NCBI RefSeq assembly: GCF_003862475.1
Contig: NZ_RRCO01000003.1
Coordinates: 248,001-312,000, forward strand
Direction of reading: 5' to 3'
Length of the DNA: 64,000 nucleotides
Source of the DNA: Lachnoanaerobaculum gingivalis
GTDB taxonomy: Bacteria; Bacillota; Clostridia; Lachnospirales; Lachnospiraceae
Shown: one piece after another, positions 25,092 to 34,545 of the stretch
How the letters are laid out: the number at the start of each line of letters is the position of its first letter
Numbering within the stretch: position 1 is the first letter of the stretch
The notes under the pieces: generated by a model
The model's input: only the letters and a program-made list of their open reading frames with translations
Told to the model about the DNA's origin: nothing
Databases searched by the model: none
Made by a program: the position numbers and the translations under genes

Positions 25092-28000
25092 TTATTTTTT
25101 GTCTCTGTATGGAACTATATCATCAGCAACAATTCTCATTGTAGATTTTTGTTCGGGATAATTTACAACCTTGCTTCCGGTATTAGGCTCATATGTCATG
25201 TTAAATACCATATCTGACAGCCACTTCTTAAAAGAAGGATTGTCTTGGAATTGTTTAAAAAGTTCCATATTATCCGCCATTACTGAGAAAATAACCTGCT
25301 GTAATGCACGTTCACTTTCCATACGTGCATTCTGCTTATCAGAATTCTTTATTGCATTCTGGTACTTTTCATCTTTTGCAACCATATCCGGAATTGCAAT
25401 AATTTGTCTACGAACATTATCTGGTTCCTTCCAATCAATGTTTCCAAACATATCATTAAAATCATTAAGGATACTAGACAATAAGTCCATCTCAGGATTA
25501 ACAATATGACCTGCACTTCCCGCCGGTACAGGAGCGACCTCTGCATCCATATCCTCAAGCTTTATTGACATTGATTCCTGTGCTTCAAGTCGATAGCTAT
25601 CGAGGTCAATCAAGTCAAGGATTCCTTCTGAGAAATCATCATCTCTTGGTGATGGTAACTTCGGAATCATAAGATTAAGGAATATTGAAAGTTTCTCCCA
25701 ATCTGCATCACCATAAGGAAGAATAGCTCCTAAGAATCCGTATGTACGACAAAAAGCCTTTGCAGAACTCTTAAACTTAATCTGCTCTTCAGTATCAAGA
25801 TTTTTATAAACTGCAGTACAAGCATCAAGAATTGGGTCAAGCCTATCCCTTTCTGCTCCATTTAGATACAAGTCTACAAGCTGCTCCACATGAGCTGTTG
25901 AATATACCTGATACTCTTCCATTGTTGTAATAAGGTCATACAACTTGTTAGGGTCTGTTTCACCGGACAATAACGTAGTTCTATAATACCTTGAGAACGA
26001 CTGCTCAATCATTGCCGGTTTATTTGCAAAATCCAAAACAAAAGTATCATACTTCATTGGATGACATCTGTTCAATCTGGATAATGTCTGAACTGCCTTA
26101 ATGTCATAAAGCATCTTATCAACATACATCGTATGTAACAGAGGTTCGTCAAAACCTGTCTGGAACATATCTGCAACAACCAAAATACGATAAGGGTCTG
26201 TTTTTAATGTTTTAGGAATCTTCGCATCTGGGAATCCATTCATAGCCGCAGATGTTAATGGTGGTTCCTGTCCCTGATACTTGTGTTCACCAGAGAACGC
26301 GACAATCGCCTTATATGGGCTATGTCTAGCTGCAAGACACTTATTAAGTGCATAATAGTACTCTATACATCTTGGTATGCTTGAAGTAACTACCATCGCA
26401 CGAGCCTGTCTACCTATTTTCCCTTTTGAAATCACCTGTTCGTGGAAGTGCTCAATCATCATCTCTGCCTTCTGAGAGATGGTATATGAGTCACTTTCAA
26501 CGAATGCCCTAAGCTTTTTCTGTGCTCGTTTCTTGTCGAACATAGGGTCATCCTGTACAGTCTTCATAAGCTTATAGTAGCTGGCAATCGGTGTATAATA
26601 TTTAAGCACATCAAGAATGAAACCTTCCTGAATAGCCTGCTTCATAGTGTATGAATGGTATGGACGATGCTTTACTTCATCTCCATCCTGATATGGAACG
26701 CCGAAGGTTTCCAAAGTCTTATTCTTTGGTGTTGCAGTAAATGCAAAGTAGCTGGCATTGTTGAGTAACTTACGTCCCTCCATCATTGCATTGATTTTAT
26801 CTTCGTTATCCATTTCATCTTCAGAAGCAAGGCCGGAAAGAGCCAAGTTCATCTGCGCAGAGTTTCTTCCACTCTGACCAGAATGCGCCTCATCTATAAT
26901 AACTGCGAACTTATTTTCCTTATGTTTAGCTCCAATATCAGGAACTACATAGGGAAATTTTTCTATAGTGGTGATAATAATTCTCTTTCCATCTTTAATG
27001 GCATCTCTTAAATCACTGGAATGTTCTGCCCATGCAACCGTATTAGCTACCTGCATGAACTGTTTTATATTATCTCTAATCTGTTTATCAAGAATTCTTC
27101 GGTCGGTAACTACCAGCACAGAATCCAACATGGGATGACCATTTTCCTCAAGGCCAATCAGCTGATGTGCAAGCCGAGAAATTGAATTAGACTTCCCTGA
27201 ACCGGCACTGTGCTGAATCAAATATCTTTTTCCGATTCCATTTTCTTTCACATCAGCAAGTAAGCTTTCAACTACGTCCAACTGATGATAACGAGGGAAT
27301 ATCTGCTTTACACTTTTCCTTTTTGTTTCAGGATCTTCTTCAACAACTACCTGAGCATAATTCTCAATAATACGACTAAGCTTATCCTTGGTAAGAACTT
27401 CTTTCCAAAGATAATCTGTCATGAGCCCATTTGGATTAGGCGGATTTCCTGCACCATCGTTGTATCCTTTATCAAAAGGAAGGAACCAACTGCTCTTACC
27501 ATCAAGCTTTGTACAGAATTTTACCCTTGCATCATCCACAGCAAAATGAACCATGCAACGCTTAAACTGGAATAGCAGCTCTCTAGGATCACGGTCAGTC
27601 TTATACTGGTTTACCGCATCATCAACATCCTGCTTTGTAAACTGATTCTTCAACTCAAAAGTAATTACAGGAAGACCATTGATAAATACACACATGTCAA
27701 GCGCAAGCCTAGTAGAATCATTTGAATATATCAGCTGACGTGTAACACTAAAGATGTTCTTTTCGTACATCTCCTTTGCCTTAACATTATTCTCAGTCGG
27801 TGTAAGATAAAACATGATAAGGCTGGCAGGATATACCTTAACTCCATTACGTAGAACGTCAATAATACCTCTCTTAACTATTTCACTCTGCAGTCGGTTA
27901 AGAAATTGATTCTTCTTTATCTCTGACTTAAAAACCCCAAGCTTATCTAAAGAATCCGGCTGTGTGTCCTGAAGAAAACGGAATAAGTGAGTTTCGTCAA

Positions 28001-28115
28001 TTGCATAATCACGATTGTAGTCTGCGTTGACACCTTGCTCATAGCCATTTTGCTCAATGAGCCACTTTACAATTAATGACTCAAGTCCACTTTCTTTTAT
28101 ATTAGTAAACGACAT
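25092..28115 (-). CDS. hsdR: type I restriction endonuclease, R subunit
   Basis: 1,007 residues, normal for HsdR. The N-terminal nuclease domain has the PD-(D/E)xK strand VITFELKNQ preceded by a conserved Asp (ALDMCVFINGLPV), near residues 130-155. The helicase motor has Walker A SAGSGKSNS (about 305), the DEAH box VIIDEAHSG (about 407), TATPKNKT, and the second RecA domain with MFQTGFDEPLLHTMYVDK and QTLSRLNRCHP. HsdR joins HsdM and HsdS to cut unmethylated DNA after ATP-driven translocation. It starts three bases after the hsdS stop, with GGAGGTGT overlapping that stop. Confidence 0.96.
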   Translation of the reverse strand: MSFTNIKESGLESLIVKWLIEQNGYEQGVNADYNRDYAIDETHLFRFLQDTQPDSLDKLGVFKSEIKKNQFLNRLQSEIVKRGIIDVLRNGVKVYPASLIMFYLTPTENNVKAKEMYEKNIFSVTRQLIYSNDSTRLALDMCVFINGLPVITFELKNQFTKQDVDDAVNQYKTDRDPRELLFQFKRCMVHFAVDDARVKFCTKLDGKSSWFLPFDKGYNDGAGNPPNPNGLMTDYLWKEVLTKDKLSRIIENYAQVVVEEDPETKRKSVKQIFPRYHQLDVVESLLADVKENGIGKRYLIQHSAGSGKSNSISRLAHQLIGLEENGHPMLDSVLVVTDRRILDKQIRDNIKQFMQVANTVAWAEHSSDLRDAIKDGKRIIITTIEKFPYVVPDIGAKHKENKFAVIIDEAHSGQSGRNSAQMNLALSGLASEDEMDNEDKINAMMEGRKLLNNASYFAFTATPKNKTLETFGVPYQDGDEVKHRPYHSYTMKQAIQEGFILDVLKYYTPIASYYKLMKTVQDDPMFDKKRAQKKLRAFVESDSYTISQKAEMMIEHFHEQVISKGKIGRQARAMVVTSSIPRCIEYYYALNKCLAARHSPYKAIVAFSGEHKYQGQEPPLTSAAMNGFPDAKIPKTLKTDPYRILVVADMFQTGFDEPLLHTMYVDKMLYDIKAVQTLSRLNRCHPMKYDTFVLDFANKPAMIEQSFSRYYRTTLLSGETDPNKLYDLITTMEEYQVYSTAHVEQLVDLYLNGAERDRLDPILDACTAVYKNLDTEEQIKFKSSAKAFCRTYGFLGAILPYGDADWEKLSIFLNLMIPKLPSPRDDDFSEGILDLIDLDSYRLEAQESMSIKLEDMDAEVAPVPAGSAGHIVNPEMDLLSSILNDFNDMFGNIDWKEPDNVRRQIIAIPDMVAKDEKYQNAIKNSDKQNARMESERALQQVIFSVMADNMELFKQFQDNPSFKKWLSDMVFNMTYEPNTGSKVVNYPEQKSTMRIVADDIVPYRDKK

Positions 28116-28118
28116 ATC

Positions 28119-29471
28119 CTACACCTCCTCGTCGAAAGATTTCTCATCTTCGGCATCCGCTTCATCATCATCAACTTCTTCTGTTTCTTCAATATACTCA
28201 AATTCAGGAATTTCGATATCCCTTACATCAATCTGCCCTGTCACAACATCAGAAATCAGTTTATTTCGTAATTCATGAAGGACTTCTACTTCTTCTGTTA
28301 GCTTTTTGATTGTTATGTCATATTTTGCAAATGTAGCAGGAATATATTCAACGATAGCCTGTTGCTCATCAGCTGGAGGAACAATAAATGGAATCTCCTT
28401 CATTTTATTAATTGATAGATCCCACTGTCCTACACGTATTCCATCAGAAGCCTGAGAAAAAAAATTCACATAGACTTTACTTCTGATTGCATAATGAAAA
28501 TATTCCAGATTTTCAAAGTCCACATCAAAGATAAAGTATGCTGGACTTACTATACCTGTATATTCTGAAATACCATAAGAACCCTGCCACGCTTTCATCT
28601 TATTCATAGCAAACTGACCCTTTTTCACCATTTTGTAACCGCTAAGGTCATCTGGAATAAAATTATGATTGCTTTCCTTATCCTCAATATCTCTAATGAT
28701 TACCCCCTGCTCTCTAACTACAGAAAGCAGCGGAAGCTCTGGATGGTTTTTCTCACTAAAAGGATGAAGAATCTGTCTCAATTTTATAGTTGTCCAATGT
28801 ACCGGAATATTTCCAAGCCATTCAACGCCGCTGAATTTCATTGGTACATTAGGATTAAGACCATGTGTCACCGCCTCATTTACAACAGTTTTCTTGAGCT
28901 CGCATATTCTTCGAAGTTCTTTCTTCTTGACTTCAATCAATCTATTTATTTTTGATACTTTCCAATCAAGATAACGAACAATCTTGTCTTGCTCCTGCCC
29001 TGACGGGATAGGTAACAGAATATTTTTCATCTCGCTGAAGCGAGTTGTCCATAAATCTGAAACAATTCCCCGGCCATATCGGTAATACTCTTCCGAAAAA
29101 ATATGACTTCTCATCAAATAATGAATATATCTGCCATTCCATTCTTGTCTTGGCTCAAGAACAATATTAATTAGAGAGACAGAACCATCCAAAGGTGATA
29201 TACCACAGGAGCCTTTCCTATCAGACCTACTATTGATAACAAAGTCTCCAGTTTTTACAAGTTTTCTGTTATCACCTGCATCAGTTTTAACTGCACTATC
29301 TAATTGCGGTACAATTCCACCTTTTGATACCGAAAGAGGGGCATAGTCTTTATCTGACACCTTCTCTTTTCGTTGTGAAAATAGACTGCCTATCTTTTTA
29401 CATTCCCATTCAGATGGTAAATTTCCCAACCATGTAGTACCTGAAGGAGAATAGCTACTATATCTCTTCAT
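28119..29471 (-). CDS. hsdS: type I restriction-modification specificity subunit
   Basis: 450 residues with the classic two target-recognition domains: TRD1 from about 12 (LPSEWECKKIGSLF), central helix about 160-195 (KIVRYLDWKVSKINRLIE), TRD2 from about 215 (GNIPVHWTTIKLRQIL), distal helix about 385-420 ending KLISDVVTGQIDVRDI. The last 25 residues form an unusually acidic tail (EEVDDDEADAEDEKSFDEEV). The start overlaps the hsdM stop by one base (TAATG). TRDs define the bipartite recognition sequence, which cannot be read from the protein by eye. Confidence 0.95.
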   Translation of the reverse strand: MKRYSSYSPSGTTWLGNLPSEWECKKIGSLFSQRKEKVSDKDYAPLSVSKGGIVPQLDSAVKTDAGDNRKLVKTGDFVINSRSDRKGSCGISPLDGSVSLINIVLEPRQEWNGRYIHYLMRSHIFSEEYYRYGRGIVSDLWTTRFSEMKNILLPIPSGQEQDKIVRYLDWKVSKINRLIEVKKKELRRICELKKTVVNEAVTHGLNPNVPMKFSGVEWLGNIPVHWTTIKLRQILHPFSEKNHPELPLLSVVREQGVIIRDIEDKESNHNFIPDDLSGYKMVKKGQFAMNKMKAWQGSYGISEYTGIVSPAYFIFDVDFENLEYFHYAIRSKVYVNFFSQASDGIRVGQWDLSINKMKEIPFIVPPADEQQAIVEYIPATFAKYDITIKKLTEEVEVLHELRNKLISDVVTGQIDVRDIEIPEFEYIEETEEVDDDEADAEDEKSFDEEV

Positions 29472-31486
29472 TACTTTAGTCCTCCAAGAACATCCTTAAG
29501 CATCCCGTTAGTTTCTTGTTCAAGTCGTTCCAGGTCAAAAATAATGCTTTCCATAGGACGAAGTTCTGATACCTTATAAAAATATTTTGTGAAGCTTATT
29601 TCATAGCCTATCTGAGTCTTCTTTTCATCTACATATGCATCGGGGGCATAGGGATGAACTTCATTTTCAATAAAAGCTTGAACACCTCCATCATACGTAA
29701 AAGGAACAATCTCTGTATCACGCAGCTCAACATCAGCCTCGCCTTCAATTGGCAATGCATTAGAGTCCCTATCAGTAATATACGGACGTACCTTTTTCAA
29801 GAGCGAAATTTTCAACTTTGTAGCCTTCTCAAAAGCCTTCCAATCATCTAACGTCACAGTAGGTTCCAGTTCATTAATAGCCTCAGCAAAAGCTGCCATT
29901 TCTACATCTTTCAGCACACCTGATGGTATCTTGCGCTCCGGATAGACGCGCAAACGAAGAGGACGTTCAACTGTAACAGCCCAATGTCCAAAATCATCGT
30001 TATTAAAAATCTTGCTAATCTCACTCTGCTCCATCTCAAGAAAAATCCTTATGATTTCGTTACGAATTTCAGTCGTGAATTCGCAGTTCTTTTTGCCCAT
30101 ATTCTTTCGTAAAGGTGATTTCATTGAAGTTGCATCAATTAACTGTATCTTGCCTTTACGTCTATCTTCCTTTTTATTTGATAACACCCAGATATAAGTT
30201 CCTATACCAGTGTTGTAGAACATATTCTCAGGTAAAGCAATAATAGCTTCTACAAGGTCGTTCTCAATCAGATATCTACGAGCATTACTCTCACCACTAC
30301 CGGCATCTCCAGTAAAGATGGAAGATCCATTATGCACCTCTGCAATTCTGCTTCCAAGTGAAGTGTCATTTTTCATCTTCGCAACATTATTCAGAAGGAA
30401 CAGGAGCTGTCCATCACTGGTTCTTGGAATCATCGAAAGCTGTGTTCCATCATCAAGATAAGTGTTAAATCTACTATCAAGGATATCCTTTTTACCACCC
30501 ATCTTCTCAGCATCAGTTTTCCAGCTCTTACCGTATGGAGGATTTGCAAGCATGAAATCAAACTGTCTGCTAGCATTACCATCCGCAGAAAGTGTAGAAC
30601 CATATGCTATATGTTCAGCTTGTTCACCATCACCCTTTAACAGCATGTCGGCTTTACAAATCGCGTATGTTTCTGGTTGAAGTTCCTGTCCAAAAAGATG
30701 AATAGATACATTTTTTCCACGTCTCTTTGCAAGAGTCAAAAGTCTATCTTGCGCAACGGTAAGCATTCCACCTGTACCACACGCACCATCATAGCAAGAA
30801 TAAGTTGCATCCATAAGTTTGTCAGCAATAGGCATAACAACTAAATCTGCCATAAGATCTACAACATCACGTGGTGTCCAGTGTTCTCCGGCTTCCTCGT
30901 TATTATCTTCATTAAACTTACGAATCAATTCCTCAAATACAGTTCCCATACCATGATTATCCAGAGCTGGAAGCTTTATTGTTTTCATAGTATCATCTGT
31001 ATACACAGGCTTAAGACTAAGGTTTATGGTTGGAGAAATAAACTTTTCAATAACTGCACCTAGAATATCCGCATCAATCATCGTATCAATCTGATTACGA
31101 AATTTGAACTTCTCCAAAATTTCCTGAACATTAGGTGAAAAACCATCTAAGTATGCTTCAAAGTCAACTTTAAGAGTCTGTTTCTTTGCTCTACTGGTAA
31201 GGTCTTTTAATAAAAATTGTGAAGAGTTGCAGAAAGCCTGTCCTGCTGCATTACAAAGAGCTGGCCACTGATTAGTAATACCTGCTGCATCCATCTTTTC
31301 CTTCATTTCAAGAACTGCCGGTTTTGTATCCTCTAACATAGCATCAAGACGACGAATAACTGTCATTGGGAGAATAACGTCACGATACTTACCGCGAACA
31401 TATACGTCACGCAGACAGTCATCAGCAATACCCCATATAAAACTCACAATCGCATTGTGTACTTGATTGTCCATATTTTCATCCAT
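29471..31486 (-). CDS. hsdM: type I restriction-modification DNA methyltransferase subunit
   Basis: 671 residues, longer than the roughly 500 of classic HsdM owing to an extended C-terminal part. An N-terminal helical HsdM_N domain (FIWGIADDCLRDVYVRGKYR) precedes the N6-adenine methyltransferase fold. AdoMet motif I is DGACGTGGML (about 234) and the catalytic motif IV is ANPPYGKS (about 313). EHWTPRDVVDLM, typical of the family, lies before motif I. It is first in the hsdMSR operon, preceded by a small helix-turn-helix gene. Methylation by M2S protects host DNA. Confidence 0.96.
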   Translation of the reverse strand: MDENMDNQVHNAIVSFIWGIADDCLRDVYVRGKYRDVILPMTVIRRLDAMLEDTKPAVLEMKEKMDAAGITNQWPALCNAAGQAFCNSSQFLLKDLTSRAKKQTLKVDFEAYLDGFSPNVQEILEKFKFRNQIDTMIDADILGAVIEKFISPTINLSLKPVYTDDTMKTIKLPALDNHGMGTVFEELIRKFNEDNNEEAGEHWTPRDVVDLMADLVVMPIADKLMDATYSCYDGACGTGGMLTVAQDRLLTLAKRRGKNVSIHLFGQELQPETYAICKADMLLKGDGEQAEHIAYGSTLSADGNASRQFDFMLANPPYGKSWKTDAEKMGGKKDILDSRFNTYLDDGTQLSMIPRTSDGQLLFLLNNVAKMKNDTSLGSRIAEVHNGSSIFTGDAGSGESNARRYLIENDLVEAIIALPENMFYNTGIGTYIWVLSNKKEDRRKGKIQLIDATSMKSPLRKNMGKKNCEFTTEIRNEIIRIFLEMEQSEISKIFNNDDFGHWAVTVERPLRLRVYPERKIPSGVLKDVEMAAFAEAINELEPTVTLDDWKAFEKATKLKISLLKKVRPYITDRDSNALPIEGEADVELRDTEIVPFTYDGGVQAFIENEVHPYAPDAYVDEKKTQIGYEISFTKYFYKVSELRPMESIIFDLERLEQETNGMLKDVLGGLK

Positions 31487-31543
31487 ACCTTTCTTTGGCT
31501 AATTTTGTCTTTTTAACGGTAGGTACACTACCACATTATAATT

Positions 31544-31753
31544 CTATAAAATCATGTGTTCTAAAAAACGAACAGCATATTCATCTGGTGCAGAATTATC
31601 ATCTCCAACGCCACTGGAACGAAGCCAATCATCAACTTCTGATAGTTTGAATTTCCAGAGGCGACCAACTTTATATGCCGGCATATTTCTTTTTGAAATC
31701 CACTGCAAAATGGTGTCACATTTAACACCTAAATATTTCTGAACTTCTTTCAA
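31544..31753 (-). CDS. small helix-turn-helix (excisionase/MerR-like) protein
   Basis: 69 residues from a TTG at 31753, with EVQKYLGVKCDTILQWISKR followed by the wing MPAYKVGRLWKFKLSEVDDWL, the usual excisionase-family winged fold. The same frame is open a little further upstream (EKWTTL), where GGAGAT is seen but no in-frame start, so either a rare start codon is used or the 5' end is damaged. Such genes commonly precede hsdM and are likely regulators of the RM operon. Confidence 0.75.
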   Translation of the reverse strand: MKEVQKYLGVKCDTILQWISKRNMPAYKVGRLWKFKLSEVDDWLRSSGVGDDNSAPDEYAVRFLEHMIL

Positions 31754-31909
31754 TGTCGTCCATTTTTCAATAACTTGTTCTTTTACACATTTATCTCCTT
31801 CTCTAATTGCGCTTAAACTTTGTGTCTATCGTTACACAAAATAATGAATCTCTTTCCAGAAACAATTCTCTCTATCAGCATCATGCATTTCCCACTTACA
31901 ATATGTTAC

Positions 31910-32167
31910 TCAATCAAAGTCATGTCCATAAAAAGACGTTGTTGTTTTTATTCTTTCATTCTGCTTTACATCTGAAGTATCAATGGCATAAGAATACGCT
32001 TCATGCCAATCTTTAGGAATATGTTTATATACTAATTTTCTTCTAGCCCAGATAACCTTTCCAATATTCGTCAATTCCCATACATGAGCCACCGAATCAT
32101 AACTGGCTATTTCATGTCTTGCATTTTGATAAATAGAAATATTATAACACTTATATAATGGTTACCT
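31910..32167 (-). pseudogene. gene fragment without start codon
   Basis: The frame is open for about 85 codons and reads as a plausible globular protein (WELTNIGKVIWARRKLVYKH, IPKDWHEAYSYAIDTSDVKQ). The only start is a GTG at 32092, in mid-sequence, without a ribosome binding site. Not recognised. It looks like the tail of a lost gene. Confidence 0.4.
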
Positions 32168-32272
32168 TTACTCTTTATCTTCTAAATACATACCTTCGAG
32201 TTTTATCTTCTGATAATCAAGAATCACCATATCATCTACGTCTTCGGAACCACTATCAATTAGCAATTTCAT
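32168..32272 (-). pseudogene. short ORF, probable gene tail
   Basis: 34 codons from an ATG (MKLLIDSGSEDVDDMVILDY), the frame being open for 20 more codons upstream (SDKDEQKTLAIVLTRQ) to a TGA. Acidic and protein-like. Not recognised, and probably the C-terminal end of a decayed gene. Confidence 0.35.
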
Positions 32273-32939
32273 TTGTCTAGTTAGTACAATGGCTAACGTT
32301 TTTTGCTCATCTTTATCAGAAACTCCTCAATTCTAATAAAACTACACCTACATTTTTTATCTGGTTTTTGAAGAACTACACCAGAGAGTCGTAGGTATCT
32401 TTTCCTATAAGCTGATACTTGTATTTCAACATAAATCTTTCAGCACCCGTAAATAAGTTATTTGGCATGACTCTTTGATACATTACCCTCTCCGCTCGCT
32501 GTGAATAAAACAATTATGAACTTATCTTGGCTTTTTATATTAGCACAGTCAGAGTAAACACATCTACATATATCTTCAAGTTTCGCTCAAGCACCTCCCT
32601 CTCTCAAGTGGGAAAGTGTAAGTCACAAAACAACAAGACTTGCAACCAACATAGAAAAGCCGCAAGTCAAATCTACTCTCGTACCCGAAAACGATAAACA
32701 TCCGGATATGAACAACGAATACTTTGTAAACTCCAATTCTACATCTACTCCATGTATCTTAACCGCAAGCCTCAAACCTATCCTTACTCGCTCTAAGGTT
32801 TATTCTGGTATCCACAATTGTATCAGCATAAGCTTCTATGCATTCAACTGCTCTGGAACGAAGAAATTGCCTGTGGACTTAACAACCTAAACCAAGAACC
32901 TCACTACTAGTTTTAAGTCAAGCGGTGAAGTTTTTTCGA
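32273..32939. other. 667-bp region of gene debris
   Basis: No intact gene. On the minus strand 32759-32878 is open for 39 codons and reads RSRAVECIEAYADTIVDTRI, then a stop; this resembles real coding sequence but has no start. A + strand ORF of 60 codons (32708-32890) overlaps it and is judged a shadow. An imperfect repeat pair ACTTGCAACC / CCGCAAGTC is at about 32626-32668. Confidence 0.5.
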
Positions 32940-33207
32940 TTATTTATTCTTGAAAAATCTTGCAATTTCATCGGAGATTTCTAGGTACCATGCATCAGAA
33001 TTCAACACACCTTTATGCCACATTGAAAACTTGATGCCTACATCAGTTGTACACCAACCGCTAACATAATGAATAGGCAAACCCTTTTTCTCCATAATTT
33101 TGTCTAGGCATCTATACTCTTGATATCTAATCCCACATACTGCAATTTTTCACTACTTCGATTTTGTATAAATCTCCATTGTAATTATGTGGTATAGTTT
33201 TGCATCC
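32940..33207 (-). pseudogene. frameshifted small gene
   Basis: The 3' part, 33095-32940 (51 codons), reads MEKKGLPIHYVSGWCTTDVG then IKFSMWHKGVL to the end KNK. Upstream, the first part (GCKTIPHNYNGDLYKIEVVK) is in another frame. Removing one base from the run of five A (minus strand; + 33146-33150) joins them into KIAVCGIRYQEYRCLDKI and onward without a stop. So this is one small gene broken by a homopolymer frameshift. Family not recognised. Confidence 0.6.
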
Positions 33208-33232
33208 TTACCTTATCTTTGAATTATCAAGT

Positions 33233-33364
33233 TTAGTTATTATCTCTCTGTACAGATGTGGTTAATTCCATCATCTTTCGCGCATATGTATCACCATCAA
33301 TTTCTTCATTGGCATACTGTTGCATAAGCTCATCAATCTGTTCTTTAAGTTCTTCTCTAGTCAT
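33233..33364 (-). CDS. 43-residue hypothetical protein
   Basis: MTREELKEQIDELMQQYANE and IDGDTYARKMMELTTSVQRD form one charged, helical protein with AGGAAAG upstream of the ATG. It reads in the same direction as the frameshifted gene 25 bases downstream and was probably co-transcribed with it. Resembles short accessory ORFs; no function assigned. Confidence 0.55.
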   Translation of the reverse strand: MTREELKEQIDELMQQYANEEIDGDTYARKMMELTTSVQRDNN

Positions 33365-33581
33365 TTTTTACCACTTTCCTAATTAATCGTAATTTTATAA
33401 GTACCAGCCATGCTCACGGTGAGTCAAATCTAGTGTAAATATGCTAGAAATTGCATTAATCACATAAATATGTATACCATAAATTTCATTATATTCATAC
33501 TAAACATCATCCAGTTCATATAGCAATTATTCCATTTCAATTACAGTTCATCGAAACTCATCTTCTGATACTATTCTCCTT

Positions 33582-33944
33582 CTAACTCTTATAATTTGAT
33601 ATGTTTTTCAACATCTCCTCTGACACAAAATATGGATTATTATCTTCTCCAATTTTCTCAATCAAAATGGCATCCTTATCTATTTCAAGTACTCTAATTT
33701 TTTCTCCTATCTTAAATTTTAATCCATCATTGCTAACCCCCTCTGCAGTTACAGAATATACCATTGAATCTGATGTTCTGTGTAATTCTTCCTTATTTAT
33801 TTTCTTTATTATCTTTTTTACAACAATCTCACCACCTTTATATATCACTGCACCTGTGCCAGCAATTATTAAGACAAAATTTTTAGGACCTCCGACCTTC
33901 TTCGCCACAGTAGTCAACCATTGATATGCACCTAAATTACTCAT
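33582..33944 (-). CDS. small membrane-anchored hypothetical protein
   Basis: 120 residues. One membrane helix (about 22-40, NFVLIIAGTGAVIYKGGEIV) is followed by a Lys-rich stretch (KKIIKKINKEE) and a C-terminal beta-rich part of about 60 residues (VTAEGVSNDGLKFKIGEKIR, VLEIDKDAILIEKIGE) that looks like a small SH3/OB barrel. The AAGGAGGTGA before the ATG is a near-perfect ribosome binding site, suggesting strong translation. It lies between the RM remnants and the Qat operon. Not recognised. Confidence 0.65.
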   Translation of the reverse strand: MSNLGAYQWLTTVAKKVGGPKNFVLIIAGTGAVIYKGGEIVVKKIIKKINKEELHRTSDSMVYSVTAEGVSNDGLKFKIGEKIRVLEIDKDAILIEKIGEDNNPYFVSEEMLKNISNYKS

Positions 33945-34134
33945 TCACTTCACCTCCTTCATCTCATCTACCATATCTCAACTCCTATTCAATTAGGTTA
34001 TCTTAATTTTTATATCCAACAAACACAGAAACCACATCTACTATAAATTCGCAATCTTAATGTGTAAATAAATAGCTAGACTTTATCTTTGCAATTTCTC
34101 ATATCAAGAAGCTTTACAAATAGACGCGCACAAA

Positions 34135-34374
34135 TTATTTAATTAGCATTTCATCTTTCATGTCTTGTAACAGATATATTGCATTATTATTTTCATATAT
34201 TAGTCTAAGCATTAATTGAATATCAGGATTATCAGCACTCAATACATTACGCTTACAAACCTCTTTATGTAATACATGTTCTTCAATCAACAAATATATA
34301 TCCATATTTTTTGTCATTCCACGCACAGAGATCATTTGTACTAAATCACTACAATTCCATTCCTTAGTTGTCAT
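34135..34374 (-). CDS. small hypothetical protein downstream of qatD
   Basis: 79 residues, acidic, helical (DIQLMLRLIYENNNAIYLLQ near the end), no membrane segment. It is 171 bases after qatD on the same strand, with a weak ribosome binding site. Not recognised; could be a separate small ORF rather than part of Qat. Confidence 0.5.
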   Translation of the reverse strand: MTTKEWNCSDLVQMISVRGMTKNMDIYLLIEEHVLHKEVCKRNVLSADNPDIQLMLRLIYENNNAIYLLQDMKDEMLIK

Positions 34375-34545
34375 AGTTACTATCGCTTCATGAAGTTATG
34401 AATATACCGCACCTTTTAGGTCTTCTGAGGTTTTATATCTATCGATAACATTATTATATAATACCTTCAAATTTTACTTCACCCATTCTTCTAGTAAATT
34501 TATTTATTTTACCTTAAGCTACGCAAAATACTAAATCGCCTTTAC

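Noticed and set aside
32708-32890. 60-codon + strand ORF
   Set aside because: No ribosome binding site, Ser/Thr-rich low-complexity translation, and a more protein-like frame lies on the opposite strand.
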